The notes beneath the pieces are model-generated. The model was given only the letters and a program-made list of their open reading frames with translations. It had not been told where the DNA came from and made no database searches. A program made the translations under genes and the position numbers. From Serpula lacrymans var. lacrymans S7.9 (lineage: Eukaryota; Basidiomycota; Agaricomycetes; Boletales; Serpulaceae), in assembly GCF_000218685.1 (NCBI RefSeq), contig NW_006763300.1, positions 1 to 58,113 on the forward strand: a stretch of DNA of 58,113 bases, written 5' to 3'. This document shows positions 20,853 to 32,186 of the stretch, in pieces. The first letter of the stretch is position 1. Each line of letters starts with the position of its first letter.

Positions 20853-21290
20853 TCAGTAAAAAGTCACAGGCAAATGATGCATACTGGATCTGTCTACCAG
20901 AAGCATCACTGTGTTGCCATTGATGTCAGTGGAGCAAGTCCTTTTGCATACACCACCCATTGTGAGTACTTCTTCATCTTCCCATAATTCTCCTTCCTCA
21001 TTGTCTGATGGGGCACCTGGAAAATTGACCTGGGTACTATCCCCCCAGGAATTACCCTCCGGTGAGTTATCCTCTGCTAGACTATAGTTGTTATCACGTC
21101 CCGGGAATGGTTTCCCAGTATAGCCCAGATGAATTACCAAGCCAGCTTTATAAAGCCAAGAAGGTTCAAAATGTGTGCCCACCCATTGCTCAACTCTATG
21201 AAATGGTAACCTCTGGTGAGCATCCCTGCAGTATGACATGCAATACTCTGGTTTCCCCAAACATTCTGTGCACTGCCAAGTTCTTTCTCT
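20853..21290 (-). pseudogene. KDZ-transposon-associated cysteine-cluster fragment (CxC2-like)
   Basis: Minus-strand frame with C-x2-C...YC-x3-C-x3-AH-x-R-LPFHR-x-E-x-W followed by GTHF.....L...GLVIHLG, the pattern of CxC cluster proteins linked to fungal KDZ transposases. An acidic low-complexity tail follows. Only one exon-sized piece is present, with no KDZ transposase core next to it. Confidence 0.45.
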
Positions 21291-21522
21291 AACTAAACAA
21301 AGGCTGCAGGTCTGTCCTAGGGACCACCCCTCTTCCTGCTTGAGGACTTGCAGATACTCTGAACAATGATCCAGCCATTATCTCATGTAATCATTTTGTG
21401 ACTAAACCAATGTCAGACAAATAATGACGGATCTACTTACTCAATAGACTATCACAATGCACAATGGGATCTGCACCCGTGTACAGTGATTCTGGACTGG
21501 GCATGCAACCAATCAGTAGTAC

Positions 21523-21595
21523 ACCTTGGTAGCTTAGTTGGTAAAAGCACCGGACCATAAAAGCTGGGGTCCCAGGTTCAAGCCCTGGCCAATGC
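21523..21595 (+). tRNA. tRNA-like sequence, second type
   Basis: Good A-box (TAGCTTAGTTGG) and B-box (GGTTCAAGCC) with T-arm CCAGG/CCTGG. The acceptor stem is weak and the anticodon arm (CCGGA...) does not close cleanly. It is probably a pseudo-tRNA or SINE head, different from the unit at 12552. Confidence 0.4.
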
Positions 21596-21674
21596 ATGTT
21601 TTCTCATACTACAAACAAATGTTATAATTTGTCATGGACTTGCCTTCCTTGAAGGTATAACCAATAACTCAAGG

Positions 21675-22098
21675 TGTAACAACCAAAGTTTAAATACTCT
21701 GGCACACAACTCAGACAGGCAAAGAGGAGAGTGGAGGAGGGGATAAACTGCTTATAATAGGACCAAGTCACTGTAGTTGTGAGTAAACCACAGGAGGACT
21801 TGCTGGGGAGTCTCCTTGATCTATTGGGGTATTTATACAACAACTACAGACTATTTGTACATGTATACTATACAGTTTGGTAAAAGCAGTGGCTGATGAT
21901 GTTGTAGGGCGCAGCTTGTGTGACCAGCTCCACTATGTGAGGGAGTTGTATCTAAAAATAAGAGGAAGCTGCGCAGCGCAAGAAAATGAAAGTTTAAGTG
22001 GAGTTTGAAAGAAAGGAAAAGTGCTGCATGGCACAAGTGTGAAAGAAAGTTGGAACAGAGACTGAAAGTTGAAGGTCCACAAATTGTGTATTGTAACA
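21675..22098 (-). mobile_element. 3' LTR of a decayed gypsy copy
   Basis: 424-bp family A LTR, diverged, with the PPT and pol 3' end attached on its right, so it is a 3' LTR in minus orientation. Its TATA box reads TATTTATA and many CpG sites of the intact LTR are TG or CA here. Confidence 0.8.
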
Positions 22099-22343
22099 CT
22101 ACCCCCCTCCTAAGGCTTGACTTCCAGGTGAGACCAAGTAGAGTTAGTAGTTAAATATTTGGGCATTGGTTGAAAAAGGGAATTAAGAAGTTCCAAATCC
22201 ATGCCTTTAAGCTTCCAAGGAGCCAAGGGATTTTTAGAATAAACTTCACAAACAGCATCGCAGGAATTGTCCAAATGGGCTTCTGGTTTCCACGTTCTGT
22301 CCTTATCTCAATAGCCCTTCCAGAGAACTAGGAACTCTAATTT

Positions 22344-22885
22344 TGTAATGGATCAATTTTTCTATTGCATTCCCATCATGTCATGGTTATCCAACCCATT
22401 CCCAGTCACTCCTCTCGCCATTGAATTAGAAGTCATAGCTAGTACTCTCTTACTTTTATCTTTCTTTTTCTTATTTTCCTTTCACGTTCATATTCTATCA
22501 TACTTACAGTGTAGGAGACTCCTCTCCCACCCCCAAGAAGATATCCCAATGGCATAACTCCAATCAAGAGCAGTGCTCTGGAATACTTCAGTGGGACATT
22601 AATCAGTGATAAGTAATTATGATAGATAGTACCACTTCTCCTCTTTTTACTACTGCATAGTTGTTTAGTTAGACCACTTTCTTATTCTTTCTCTTTTTGA
22701 TCCGACTTTTATGATTTGCTATATAAGGAGTAGATACTTGATGTATTATTCCTTAGTTCAATATTAGTTTGGATTTGCACTCATACCAATACTCTTCAAT
22801 GTCAATACCTTGATCCACTGCCTTTTTCAAAGGATTTGGCCAGACATTTGGTGTTGTTATATAGCTTCACATTAGTTGCCTGACA
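22344..22885 (+). mobile_element. Solo LTR of a separate family carrying a small ORF
   Basis: 542 bp starting TGTAATGG and ending GCCTGACA, flanked by the perfect duplication AATTT (22339-22343, 22886-22890). A GCTATATAAGG box lies near 22720. It is homologous to the solo LTR at 32187-32873, sharing the TGTAA start, GACCACTTTC, the TATA block and the GTTGCCT end. Both carry the same 56-59 codon frame 34 nt from their start. Confidence 0.85.
22378..22557 (+). CDS. LTR-encoded small membrane peptide, copy 1
   Basis: 59-codon frame starting 34 nt into the LTR: MSWLSNPFPVTPL, then a strongly hydrophobic stretch (about residues 20-37, Leu/Phe-rich) and a short polar tail. The second copy (32839-32669) has the start at the identical offset. 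The first 20 codons share 13 residues, with ten of those using different codons. Being in U3 upstream of the TATA box, it would be carried at the 3' end of the element RNA. Function unknown. Confidence 0.5.
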   Translation: MSWLSNPFPVTPLAIELEVIASTLLLLSFFFLFSFHVHILSYLQCRRLLSHPQEDIPMA

Positions 22886-23010
22886 AATTTTCCATGCTTG
22901 AAGTGTGCATTCAAAACATGTTCCACTTTAAATTCTTCTTCATCTCCCTGGGTGGCTACAACCGGTCTATATATTGTCCTGGTACTGGCCATTTGTAGGG
23001 TTCCACACAG

Positions 23011-23970
23011 CTAGTCCAGTATTCCCAGGCTTTGAAGTAATCTAGTGTTCCTGAGCTTTGTAGTAATACAAGATTCCCGGGCTTCTACTCGTTCCCGGTA
23101 TCCAACTGCAATGTGCCTGGGTTTCACCCTTTTCATTGAGCAAGCTACTACAAATAGTTACAAACTTGCAGCAGTGATGTACCCAGATCAAGACAGTTCA
23201 GCTGCTATTCCACATCCATAACTGTATAACATGATTATGTGAAGGTACTGACCACCCTGGGGTCTCCATCCTGCACATTGTATGTATATACTCCCTCATG
23301 TAATATGCAAAACATATTCTCTCACCACTGCAGGACAAAACCCCATGATTCAGCAACTTCCCACTAAATGCAGCGATACATCAGGAAAACATGATGTGGC
23401 TATAAATGCAATAAAGTGCAAAAAATATGCTATTATAGCAAAAATATCATTCAGATCTGTTCACTTACAAAGTTCCTTGCTAAAGTGTGTTATAGTGTGC
23501 ACTATAATGCACTATAGTGCACCAGATGCAAAAATATGCAGGCTTATACATTATAGAAATTGCCTATAGCATAAAAAGCCAAATATATCAAAGTCACCCC
23601 AGCTGTATACCGCCTTGCAATAGATTGATATAAATGGCTTTAATTCCCCTAAACACCGTTCAAAGCTAACTAGATCAATCCCAATCATTTCACTTCCACT
23701 TATTTTCAAAATGTAAAAACAGTCAAAAGATCAATGATTAAAAAAGCGCAATATATACAAGTGGTAGCTACAAGTATATAAGATTACTGCTTAAAAGCCC
23801 TGGCTGCCTCCTCTAAAGCATTAAAGTCAAATATGAGATGGGAGGGTTCAGAAAAAGCCAAAGTAACTGAGACTGTCTCTGTAAAATGTAAGAAAAAGAA
23901 AATTAAAAAATTAGAGCAAACTATTCACCATACAAACTCTTTAATATCACCAAACACGCCTGCCAAATAT
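23011..23970. other. Unassigned, AT-rich with a palindrome
   Basis: No gene supported. Near 23025-23110 there are degenerate TTCCCAGGCTTTGAAGTAAT-like repeats. Near 23500-23522 there is a perfect 14-bp palindrome TGCACTATAGTGCA next to a near-copy of itself. Otherwise low in features. Confidence 0.35.
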
Positions 23971-24380
23971 TGTCACCATAACACAATTTTTGGACCTTTA
24001 GTTTTCATTCTCCTATTTAACCTTCTTAGTTTTCACACATTGTGCCATGCGGCACTTTCCTTTTGTTCAAACTCCACCTTCTTGCGCTGTGCTGCCTTTT
24101 CTTATTTTTAGCTACAAGTATCTCACGCAGTGAAGCTGGGTTACATGGGCTGCACCCTCTGACATCATCAGCCACTGCCTCCATCAACTGTACAGTACAC
24201 ATGTACAAATAGCTTGTAGTAGTATAAATACCCCAATAGATCAAGGAGACTCCTCAGCGAGTCCTCCTGTTGTATCCTCACAACTAATTTGTTGAAGCCT
24301 AAAGGGTAACCACCCCCTCATCATTACCTCTATAGCTTGTCTGAGTTGTGTGCCAGAGTAACAAACTCTTGGTTGTTACA
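23971..24380 (+). mobile_element. Solo gypsy LTR (family A), AATAT target duplication
   Basis: 410 bp, TGTCACCATAACAC ... GGTTGTTACA, flanked by AATAT on both sides (23966-23970 and 24381-24385). The first bases differ from the usual TGTTACGATAAC, an old copy by its CpG losses. Confidence 0.9.
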
Positions 24381-24903
24381 AATATGTTGGGGAACATTCC
24401 CCTGAACTCTTGAATTGGATTCATATAATGCTCCCATCTATAAATCAAATGAGGCAAATATATAAAATAACCAGAAAACAAATAGTACATACTGTGGAGC
24501 AAATGAATTCTCAGAGAAATCTACCATTCTATTATTGATAGTGCCAAGTAAAGCACATTCAACAGTTAAATTAAATTTGTGAATAAAAGAGTGAGAAAAA
24601 CCTTACACAGCATGCTACCAGGGCAAGTGCAGGAGCATTGTGGAGATATGGGCTGTCTTTTTTACTATATTTCCTCCCTTCACCTTTAGGTCCCTACCAC
24701 TGACTTTGAAAGAGCATTTTGAAGATGTCGTTTTTCCATGGTAGTAGTCCCACTATCAAACTTGAAGCAAAAACCTGCCCCGGTGAGCTCCAGAATAGCC
24801 TCATTGTAGTCTCCTACGCTTGCCAAAATGTCATACCACTCTGCTTTGGAGAGACAATCCTGGTGTTCTAGTGTCTCCCAGTTGCTGATGATAGAAAGCG
24901 CAT
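24381..24903 (-). pseudogene. Coding-like remnant, unassigned
   Basis: Minus-strand pieces look protein-coding: YRWEHYMNPIQEFRGMFPNIF near 24390-24450, cut by the solo LTR, and a helical piece with NWETLEHQDCLSKAEWYDIL near 24890-24690. They are probably exons of an older gene or transposon, but I cannot name it. Both are broken outside these blocks. Confidence 0.3.
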
Positions 24904-26378
24904 AAACTAACACACAATCCTCCCAGATTCCTCAGAACTTGTGTATGGGCTTTCCCTCCTAGAACAGTGGAGTGGTCTGGTTGTTTGTGGGGTGGTACAT
25001 ATAACAATCCTTCAAAGTAAAACCCAGAGATGTATGGGCGTGGGTTTTGAGGAGGAGCAATAGTTGGAAGATAGAAGATAGGGGCTTTGTGACGGGTATG
25101 GAGAAGCAACTACCTTGCTAATTGTAGCACAAGATAGGTTTGAGAACAACAAGGTGACAAGGTTCCAAGTGATAGTAGGCTCCTGACACACAGACTGTAG
25201 TGCTCAGAAAGACTCTAATCAAAAGGGATAACAATGACTTTGGAAGTGATGAGTGACAATGACAGCAGTTAACAGTAGTAGCAGTAGTAAGTGTTGTGAC
25301 CACACTGGATCACAAATAGCAGTGAATAGTAGACTTGAGATTAGAGAAGAAGTCTGGATTGAATTTCTTGTTCTTACAAGGTAAAATACAGGGATTTAAA
25401 TAGTAACAAAAAGGTAGGCTATGCATAGTATAACTGTGCAAAAAGAATGAGAAAGAACATGAAGGAAGGAATGTACACTGATGAATCCTGCGTAGGTAGT
25501 ACAGGATAAGATTGTCAAAACAAGGAAAAGAAAGAGATAGAACAATGAATGCTGTATAAGTAATGTAACAGGTTTATACAGCCATAAAATAAAGTCCAAT
25601 AGCAGAAAGAGAGCAAGAAAATCATGATGTCATGGGAAGATGCAGTAAAAAAAAGCAAGGCAAAAATAACTTCAGTATCAACACAGTTCCTTTGTTGTCA
25701 GTCAGGCATTCTAAAAAAATATGTGTCCATAAAAATGATTCAAAAATCAAGAATAATTGCACTGTAAATGAATGTTTTGCTGAAGAAAAATAAACTGGAG
25801 CCACCGGTCCACCACCTAGTCCAAATCCAATAGTTTCATGGCCTTACCAATGGTCTGGTTGTATTGGACCACCTGGTAAACAAGGGAGGGAGAGGAGTAG
25901 TTCCAATTTGTAAACAATTTGTGGTAAGTGTAACTGTAGCAAAGACAATGGACAAAGGATAGATGTACTCAAGCAAATGGGATGGTAATGTACATAGGTG
26001 ACGCAAGGGGATGAACCTTTTCCAGCTTGAAAACTACCCACCCATATTCTAACAAGGCAAGGCAAGCAGCTGATGATTTAATAGTGGAAGGCGGCAGATT
26101 GATGTCATGAAGATGGACCTGTTGCTCAATTTGGACCAGCCGCTGAGGCTTTGCTGATATTAACAGTGGCACATGGTGGTCAACAGATTGGTGATGAAAG
26201 TGGATGGAGGGTGGAGGAGCAAAGAAGACAAGTAGGAGGAGGGTGGAGGTGAGCAAAGGTGAGTGTGTCTTGCTATTCCACATGGCACTGTGCCTATGTG
26301 GTGCACAGGCAAGTCTTTTGAATATTTGCTTCATTTTTGACACCTGTTCGTGCTACCAATCAATTTTGGTGCATAACA
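24904..26378 (-). mobile_element. 1.8-kb TG...CA repeat, copy 2 (old)
   Basis: Diverged copy lacking the first bases, ending GCATAACA. Parts of the minus-strand frame survive (for example LISAKP..LVQI.QQVHLHD), but other parts are deleted. It lies in the same orientation as the other copies. Confidence 0.7.
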
Positions 26379-27346
26379 GCAGTGCCCAGTCCCCATCTGC
26401 ATGTGAAAGATCTATATCAGCATTTTCATTGTTGGTTCTGTCATGTCCGTCTCCATTGTCTCCATTGTCAAGATCTCCAAAGGAGATAGTATTTCCTCAA
26501 GTCTGAACCTCCCAAATCTTTGGTTATCTTGGGATTATGCTCCTCATGGCCTGCTGGTTGGCATAACCCCATGCCCCCCACATGGTACCCTGGACTCCTA
26601 TTTCAATACTCCTGCACCAGACTTCTAGTCCACCATACACTTTCCTATGCACGTTCTCATACTTCTCATGGACTCTGTAGTTTACACCTTATGATACACT
26701 CCCTGCACATATATTTCTCTTTTGCTAGATAATTGTCTGCATGGAACTCTGTACCTACATTATGAGTTACTCCTTATGAGCTCCTACTCCTCCAACAGTA
26801 TATCAGTTGTAGCTCCTGTACTCTGTTCCTGCAGTTCAAATATCAACTAGATTCCCTCGCCTTTTTACCAGTCCCTTTTTAAGTCTTTCCACTTCTTCCC
26901 CAAAGGGCCTTTACTCTGCTACTCTCCCCCGTCTATTCTGACAAGTTAGGGACCAAGGTCCGCAGAAGGGCCTAATGCACGAGCTAGGCCAACTCCCAAC
27001 TCCCAACCTTGTACTCCATTACTCCTTCACTCCATCACCATACTCCATAACTCCAACGCTCAAAAAGGTCTCGGTTCTGACACACAAAGACTAACCCATA
27101 TTTTTCAAAGCAGCAACAGCCGACAAAATTGTTGAGTGACCACCACCACTTTTATCATCCTCACCATCACCAGTGGATTTTTTCCAAAGACAGTGTCATT
27201 GCAATAATCCAACCACATCAGGTCTTGCTCAAGTCGGACACGATCTACTTCTGTTGTATTATTATCTACCCCTGCTCCAAAGGTAATCTGTTCCCCTCCT
27301 CTATAGTATTGCTTTTGATACTCAACTATGAAATGTCTTTCTTTCT
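26379..27346. other. ACTCC-rich stretch and an unassigned coding-like piece
   Basis: 26600-27082 is rich in ACTCC/CTCC words, with tight runs at 26990-27055, and ends GGTTCTGACA, which could be the end of a minus-sense LTR, though its other end is not found. 27105-27340 on the minus strand is open and looks coding (EYQKQYYRGGEQITFGAGVD) but I do not recognise it. It joins the following LTR directly at 27347. Confidence 0.3.
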
Positions 27347-30300
27347 GCTGAGGAGTCTCCTTGATCTCTTGGGGTATATATACTACTATAGGTTGTTTGT
27401 ACATGTGTACTATACAGTTGATGAAGGCAGTGGCTGATGATGTCATGGGGCACAGTCCGTGTGACCAGCTCCACTGCGTGAGATACTTAAAGCTAAAAAT
27501 AAAGAAAAGCAGCACAGCGTGAGAAGGTGGAGTTTGAACAAAATGGAAAGTGCCACATGGCACAGTGTGTGAAAAATATAGAAGAAAGTTAAAGAGGAGA
27601 ATGAAAATTAAAGGTCCAAAAATTGTGTATCGCAACACTACCCCCCCTCCAAGGCTTGACTTCCAGGCGAGACCAAGTACCAGAGGTAGTAGCTAAATTT
27701 TTGGGTATAAGTTGAAAAAGGGAATTAAAAAGGGTTGTATCCATGCCTCTAAGCTTCTTAGGAGCCAAGGGACATTTAGAATAGAATTCTCGGACACCAT
27801 TGCGGGAATTGTCCTAATGGGCTTTTGATTTCCACATTCTGTCTTCATCTCCATAGCCCTTCCATAGGACTAGGAACTCTAATTTTCCACACTTCAAGCA
27901 TGCATCCACCACCCGTTCAACCTCAAATTCTTCTTCACCTTCCTGGGTGACTACAACCAGTTCAGGCCAGTCCACATACTGTCGCGGCAGCAGCCCTTTG
28001 TAGGGTTTCACACAGCTAATATTGACCGTGGGTACTACCCTCATTTGTTTTGGGAGTTCCAGCTCCACTGTGTTGGGTTTGACTTCCTTAATCCAGTAAG
28101 GGCCAATCCACTTTTTGGTCAGTTTTCTAGACTACCGATCTTTTAATTTTAAGTGGTTGGTGTCTAACCAGACCAGGTTGCCGACCTTGTAATCAGGGGC
28201 CTTAGAGTGTCTATGCTCTGCCTTGTGTTTTATCTGCTCTGCAGTTTTGAATAGCGCCTTGCACATTTTGTCTATGACAAACTTCATGTCTTTAGCCATG
28301 TTCCCTGCAGCCTCATTTTTGCTTTTGCCAGGTTCCACACCCATTCTGGGAAGGTACAATCTTGTAACCTTGAATGGTGCTTTTCCTGTAGCCGACAACT
28401 GTTTGATATTATATGAGACCTGGGCTATTTTTAGCCACTTGGCCCAATCTATCTGCCTGTGATTAATAAATATACAAAGGTATTGCTTCAATTTTTGAGC
28501 CTCTCTGTTTGTCCATCAGTCTGCAGATAGAACACTGTGGATAATTTAGGTTTGATACCCAGCATCTGGCAAAGTTTTTTTCGTAAATTTGCCAGCAAAT
28601 TGTGGTCACCTATTGGAGATAACCGTTTTTGGTAACCCATGGATAGACCATACAAAATCTTTAAATAGATCTGCCATACCAGCGGCGGTAATAGTTTTGT
28701 TGGTGGGAATGAATACCACTTCTTTGGAGAAGCAATCTACTACCACCATTACTGAATTATACCCATTTGATTCAGGTAGATCTGTTGTGAATTCAACCGA
28801 TATATCCTGCCAGGGACCAGCCGGTATCAGATTTGGCATATCTTAGACTGGATTTTACGTATTCCTGTACATCTTTGATCATGCCAGGCCACATGTAGTT
28901 TCTGGAGATCAACTCCATTGTTTGTTGCCACTCAGGGTGCCCAGCCACTGGAGTGTTGTGATGTCTATCTATTGCCTTGATCCTTGTGGACTCAGGCACA
29001 TAGATTTTGTCTTTGTAATGGAAGAGCCCGTCTTCCCATAAATAATGTGAATTTCCATCAAGGTGCGCCTTCTCTTCTGAGGAAATGTCTTTCTTGAAGA
29101 CTTCTAGAAGATCGGAGTCTTGCCTGATTTGAAAATTGGCAACCCTGGATTGATCTATCAGGGTGACACCTTTGTTGTCATCTTTGATGCCATAGGCATG
29201 ATCCTCTCTTCTAGATAAAGTGTCCGCTTTCCCCATAGAAGTTCCCGGCTTATGAATTAATTTATAATTAAACCTAGACAAGTATACCACATAGCAGGCC
29301 TGTCTTCGGTTCAAGTCTTGGGCCGTCATAAAATACTCCAGATTTTAAATTGGTGCCTAGCACCTTCTAAATAGTGCCGCCAGTGCTCTAGAGCTGTAAT
29401 GATGGCCAGCATCTCCTTATTGTAAATTTGATAGTTGCGCTCTGTAGACAACAAACTATGCAATAAATCAGGGCATTTAATTGATAGAACAGCTCCAGTA
29501 GCAATATCAGAAGAGTTGGTTTCTAGCCAAAACTCTTTGTCTAATTCTGGAAATGCTAACATGGGCACTGTTGTGAATGCCTGTTTAAGCTTATCAAAAG
29601 CTTCTTGTTCTTTGGCTCCCCAGTGTTCAATTGAGAACTTTTGGGAAGTGTCTAGCCACTTGCTGAGAGCTAACAGGGACAAAACTAGAGTCCAGTATGA
29701 GTAACTTTATTATCAGAGAGTACAAAATGTGTACAGTACCTAGAGTCCAGTATGAGTAACTAAAGAATAGGAATACTGGACTCTGTAATACTAATCCGAA
29801 GTTTTGTAAACAAAGGTAAACAAATCAGCCACAAAAGCGAAATTATAGAATGCTTAGTGAATACTGAACAATAGAGCAAAAGGAATAAAGAGGAAAGTGA
29901 TTTAGAAAGAAGAGAAAATAGATAGCACAACTAGGTGCAGAATCACCAAAACTAACACCCAGTGCCAGACAATGTCCTTTTTTGTGAGATTTTTCAACGG
30001 TCTTGTTATCTTTGCGAAGTTTTCAATAAACCTTCAGTAGAAATTGCCTAAGCCAAGGAAGGCCCTAATTCTTTTGATGTGAGTAGGGTCAGGCCTATCC
30101 AGTATAGCTTGAACTTTCTCAGGATCCATCCTGATTCTGTTCTGGCCAATTATCATACCAAGGAAGTCTACTTCCTTCACTTTAAAATTACATTTTTTGG
30201 GTTTGACAAATAGGTCCTGTTCCTGTAAGTGTCAAAAGACTTCTTGCACAATCCTGTCATGCCCAGCTTTGTAAATATTAATAAATTATCAATGTAAATG

Positions 30301-31848
30301 ACGACACAGTTTTCCATATCCGCAAAGATCTTATTCATCATGCTCTGGAAGGTTGCCAGTAAATTGGTCAACCCAAAAAACATAACGAGGGGCTCGAAGG
30401 ATCCTTGGCGGCACGTGAACGTGGCCTTCCAAGCATCTTCTTCTTTGATGTGTACATCATTGTACCCCCATCTAAGATCCATCTTTGTTAAGATCTTGGC
30501 GCCAGCCAACTTGTCTACTAGCTGGCTAATCAAAGGCAGCGGATACGTGTTTTTAACTGTGTGCTTGTTCACGTAACGATAATCCATAATCATACGCTTC
30601 TTACCATCTTTTTTAGGAATGAAGAACACTGGGGATGTCATAGGGCTTTTGGAAGGTCTGATGTAACCCTTTCTAAGCTGTTCGTCTATGAAGCTAGAAA
30701 CCTCATCTCTTTCTGGAGCAGAGAGGGGAATCATGTGTCCCTTTCTAGGTTTGAACGTGTCCTTTAGATCTATAGCATGGTCCCAAGGCTTAGCCTCTGG
30801 GAAGCGCTCTGATTTATGTTTAGAAAAAACTTTCCAGAAGTCATGGTACTCGGGAGGTATCAGCCTCTTAATCTCTTCCTTGGGTTTTACCTCATCATTG
30901 TCATTGTCAATTTTATCTAAAGATCTAAGCTTGGCATAAATCTGACCAGTGTTTATCCTTTCATCAAGCTCAGTTTGATGGACGTGACTCGGCTTACCCA
31001 AGTCATCACACTCCTGAGGGCAACATGACAATGTGACAACCCCTGTCTGCCAGTCAATCTCAGGATTGTGTTTAAATAGCCAGGTCCAGCCTAAGATCAA
31101 ATTAATCTTCCCTAGTTGGGTAGCTTTGGCAGTGTTTTGCTCCCTGTGTCCTTGATACTCAACAACAAAAGCACATTTGTGCGTAATGCAGCCACCTGCG
31201 TTAAACGTACTGTCAATGTTATAGACGGGAATAGATACATCTGATTTTACAAGGGGGAGTCCAATTTACTCCGCTCAGACCTGATCTATGAAGATGCCAT
31301 TAGCGCCTGAATCAAGCAGTGCACTGGTTGGGTGTACTATGCCCCGGGCAAGGTTTTCCACACCAATGTCTAAACAGATCTCCTTTTGGAATAAAAATGT
31401 GCGCATCAACACATGTCTTGGGATTTCTGTGGAAAGTGGCTCCGGAGAAGAAGAAGAGATATTGAGAGAAACATGTTTTTCTACTTTAGGATTTTCTATA
31501 TTTGTACCCCTATTTTTACCAGAATCAAGCACCCTAGTGTTTGTCTTGCCGGGGCCACACTACAAGGGAGACACTGGTGCAGCGGTAGTATCATAAATAT
31601 TACAGTCACAATGCTTCATACAAGTACATACTTTTTATAATAAATTTACAAATTTATTTACAAATTTGGGAGCCACCCCCTTTCCTTTATTGCTTGTGCA
31701 CCACCCCGGAGCAGGGGCCACCTTGTTGTGGTTTACTTCATTGTTTCGAGGAGTAAAGGCACCCAAGTGACCTAAGCTCTGAACTCTTTTCCCTGAGCCT
31801 TCATCTCAGCAACCTGTTGGTCGTAAAAGAAGGCTCGGATTTTGTTGT
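27347..31848 (-). pseudogene. Long decayed gypsy copy (LTR end, pol, gag tail)
   Basis: Same family as 2195-8449. A partial 3' LTR (27347-27637), the PPT, and then pol collinear from chromodomain to protease (27638-31770) and the last gag codons to 31848. There are several stops and indels, and a 334-bp solo LTR of another family is inserted at 29624-29957. The RT keeps YIDN in place of YIDD. Differences from the intact copy are largely CpG to TG or CA. The frameshift heptamer GGGAAAA is conserved near 31800. Confidence 0.88.
29624..29957 (+). mobile_element. Solo LTR of a third family, CCCAG target duplication
   Basis: 334 bp beginning TGTTCAATTGAG and ending AACTAACA (inverted TGTT/AACA ends), flanked by CCCAG (29619-29623 and 29958-29962). 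It contains the direct repeat AGAGTCCAGTATGAGTAACT twice. It interrupts the RNase H region of the decayed gypsy. Sense strand is not certain. Confidence 0.8.
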
Positions 31849-32186
31849 ACAAACAACCAGCAAGATCCAGGAGATATCTGGGAAATATACCAAGGGTAAT
31901 CCTACGCATTTTTCCCATCTTTGGCAGTAAAGAGAGAGCTGCATGTGTAGAAATAGAGGTAGACGTAGAAGACTTTCTGGACAAACTAGTCCTCTCCTGT
32001 ATAACAACAGGCCTGGACTTGGGCTGCTATATAGGCTGTTAGCTTTATGAATGTTAGAAGTATTCAGAAACATACTTGATCATCCAGAATAAGTCAATCA
32101 ATGTCTTAGCAGCACGTAAGTATTTTCCTCTAGGAATGATTATATCTTACCATCTGGTCTAGCACCCTCATCCTCATCATAATCAT
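31849..32186 (-). other. Junction sequence, partly exon-like
   Basis: After the gag tail the sequence changes abruptly at 31848. 32186-32140 on the minus strand continues, across the solo LTR, an acidic reading frame of the gene at 32874-34140. The remainder shows no clear coding pattern. Confidence 0.3.

Larger units (their letters stand above)
22099..23010 (-). pseudogene. Decayed gypsy pol 3' end, split by a solo LTR
   Basis: 22099-22343 aligns with the PPT and pol end at 2586-2830, and 22886-23010 with the chromodomain region at about 2840-2965. A different LTR (22344-22885) with target duplication AATTT separates them. Stops and indels are frequent. Confidence 0.75.
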
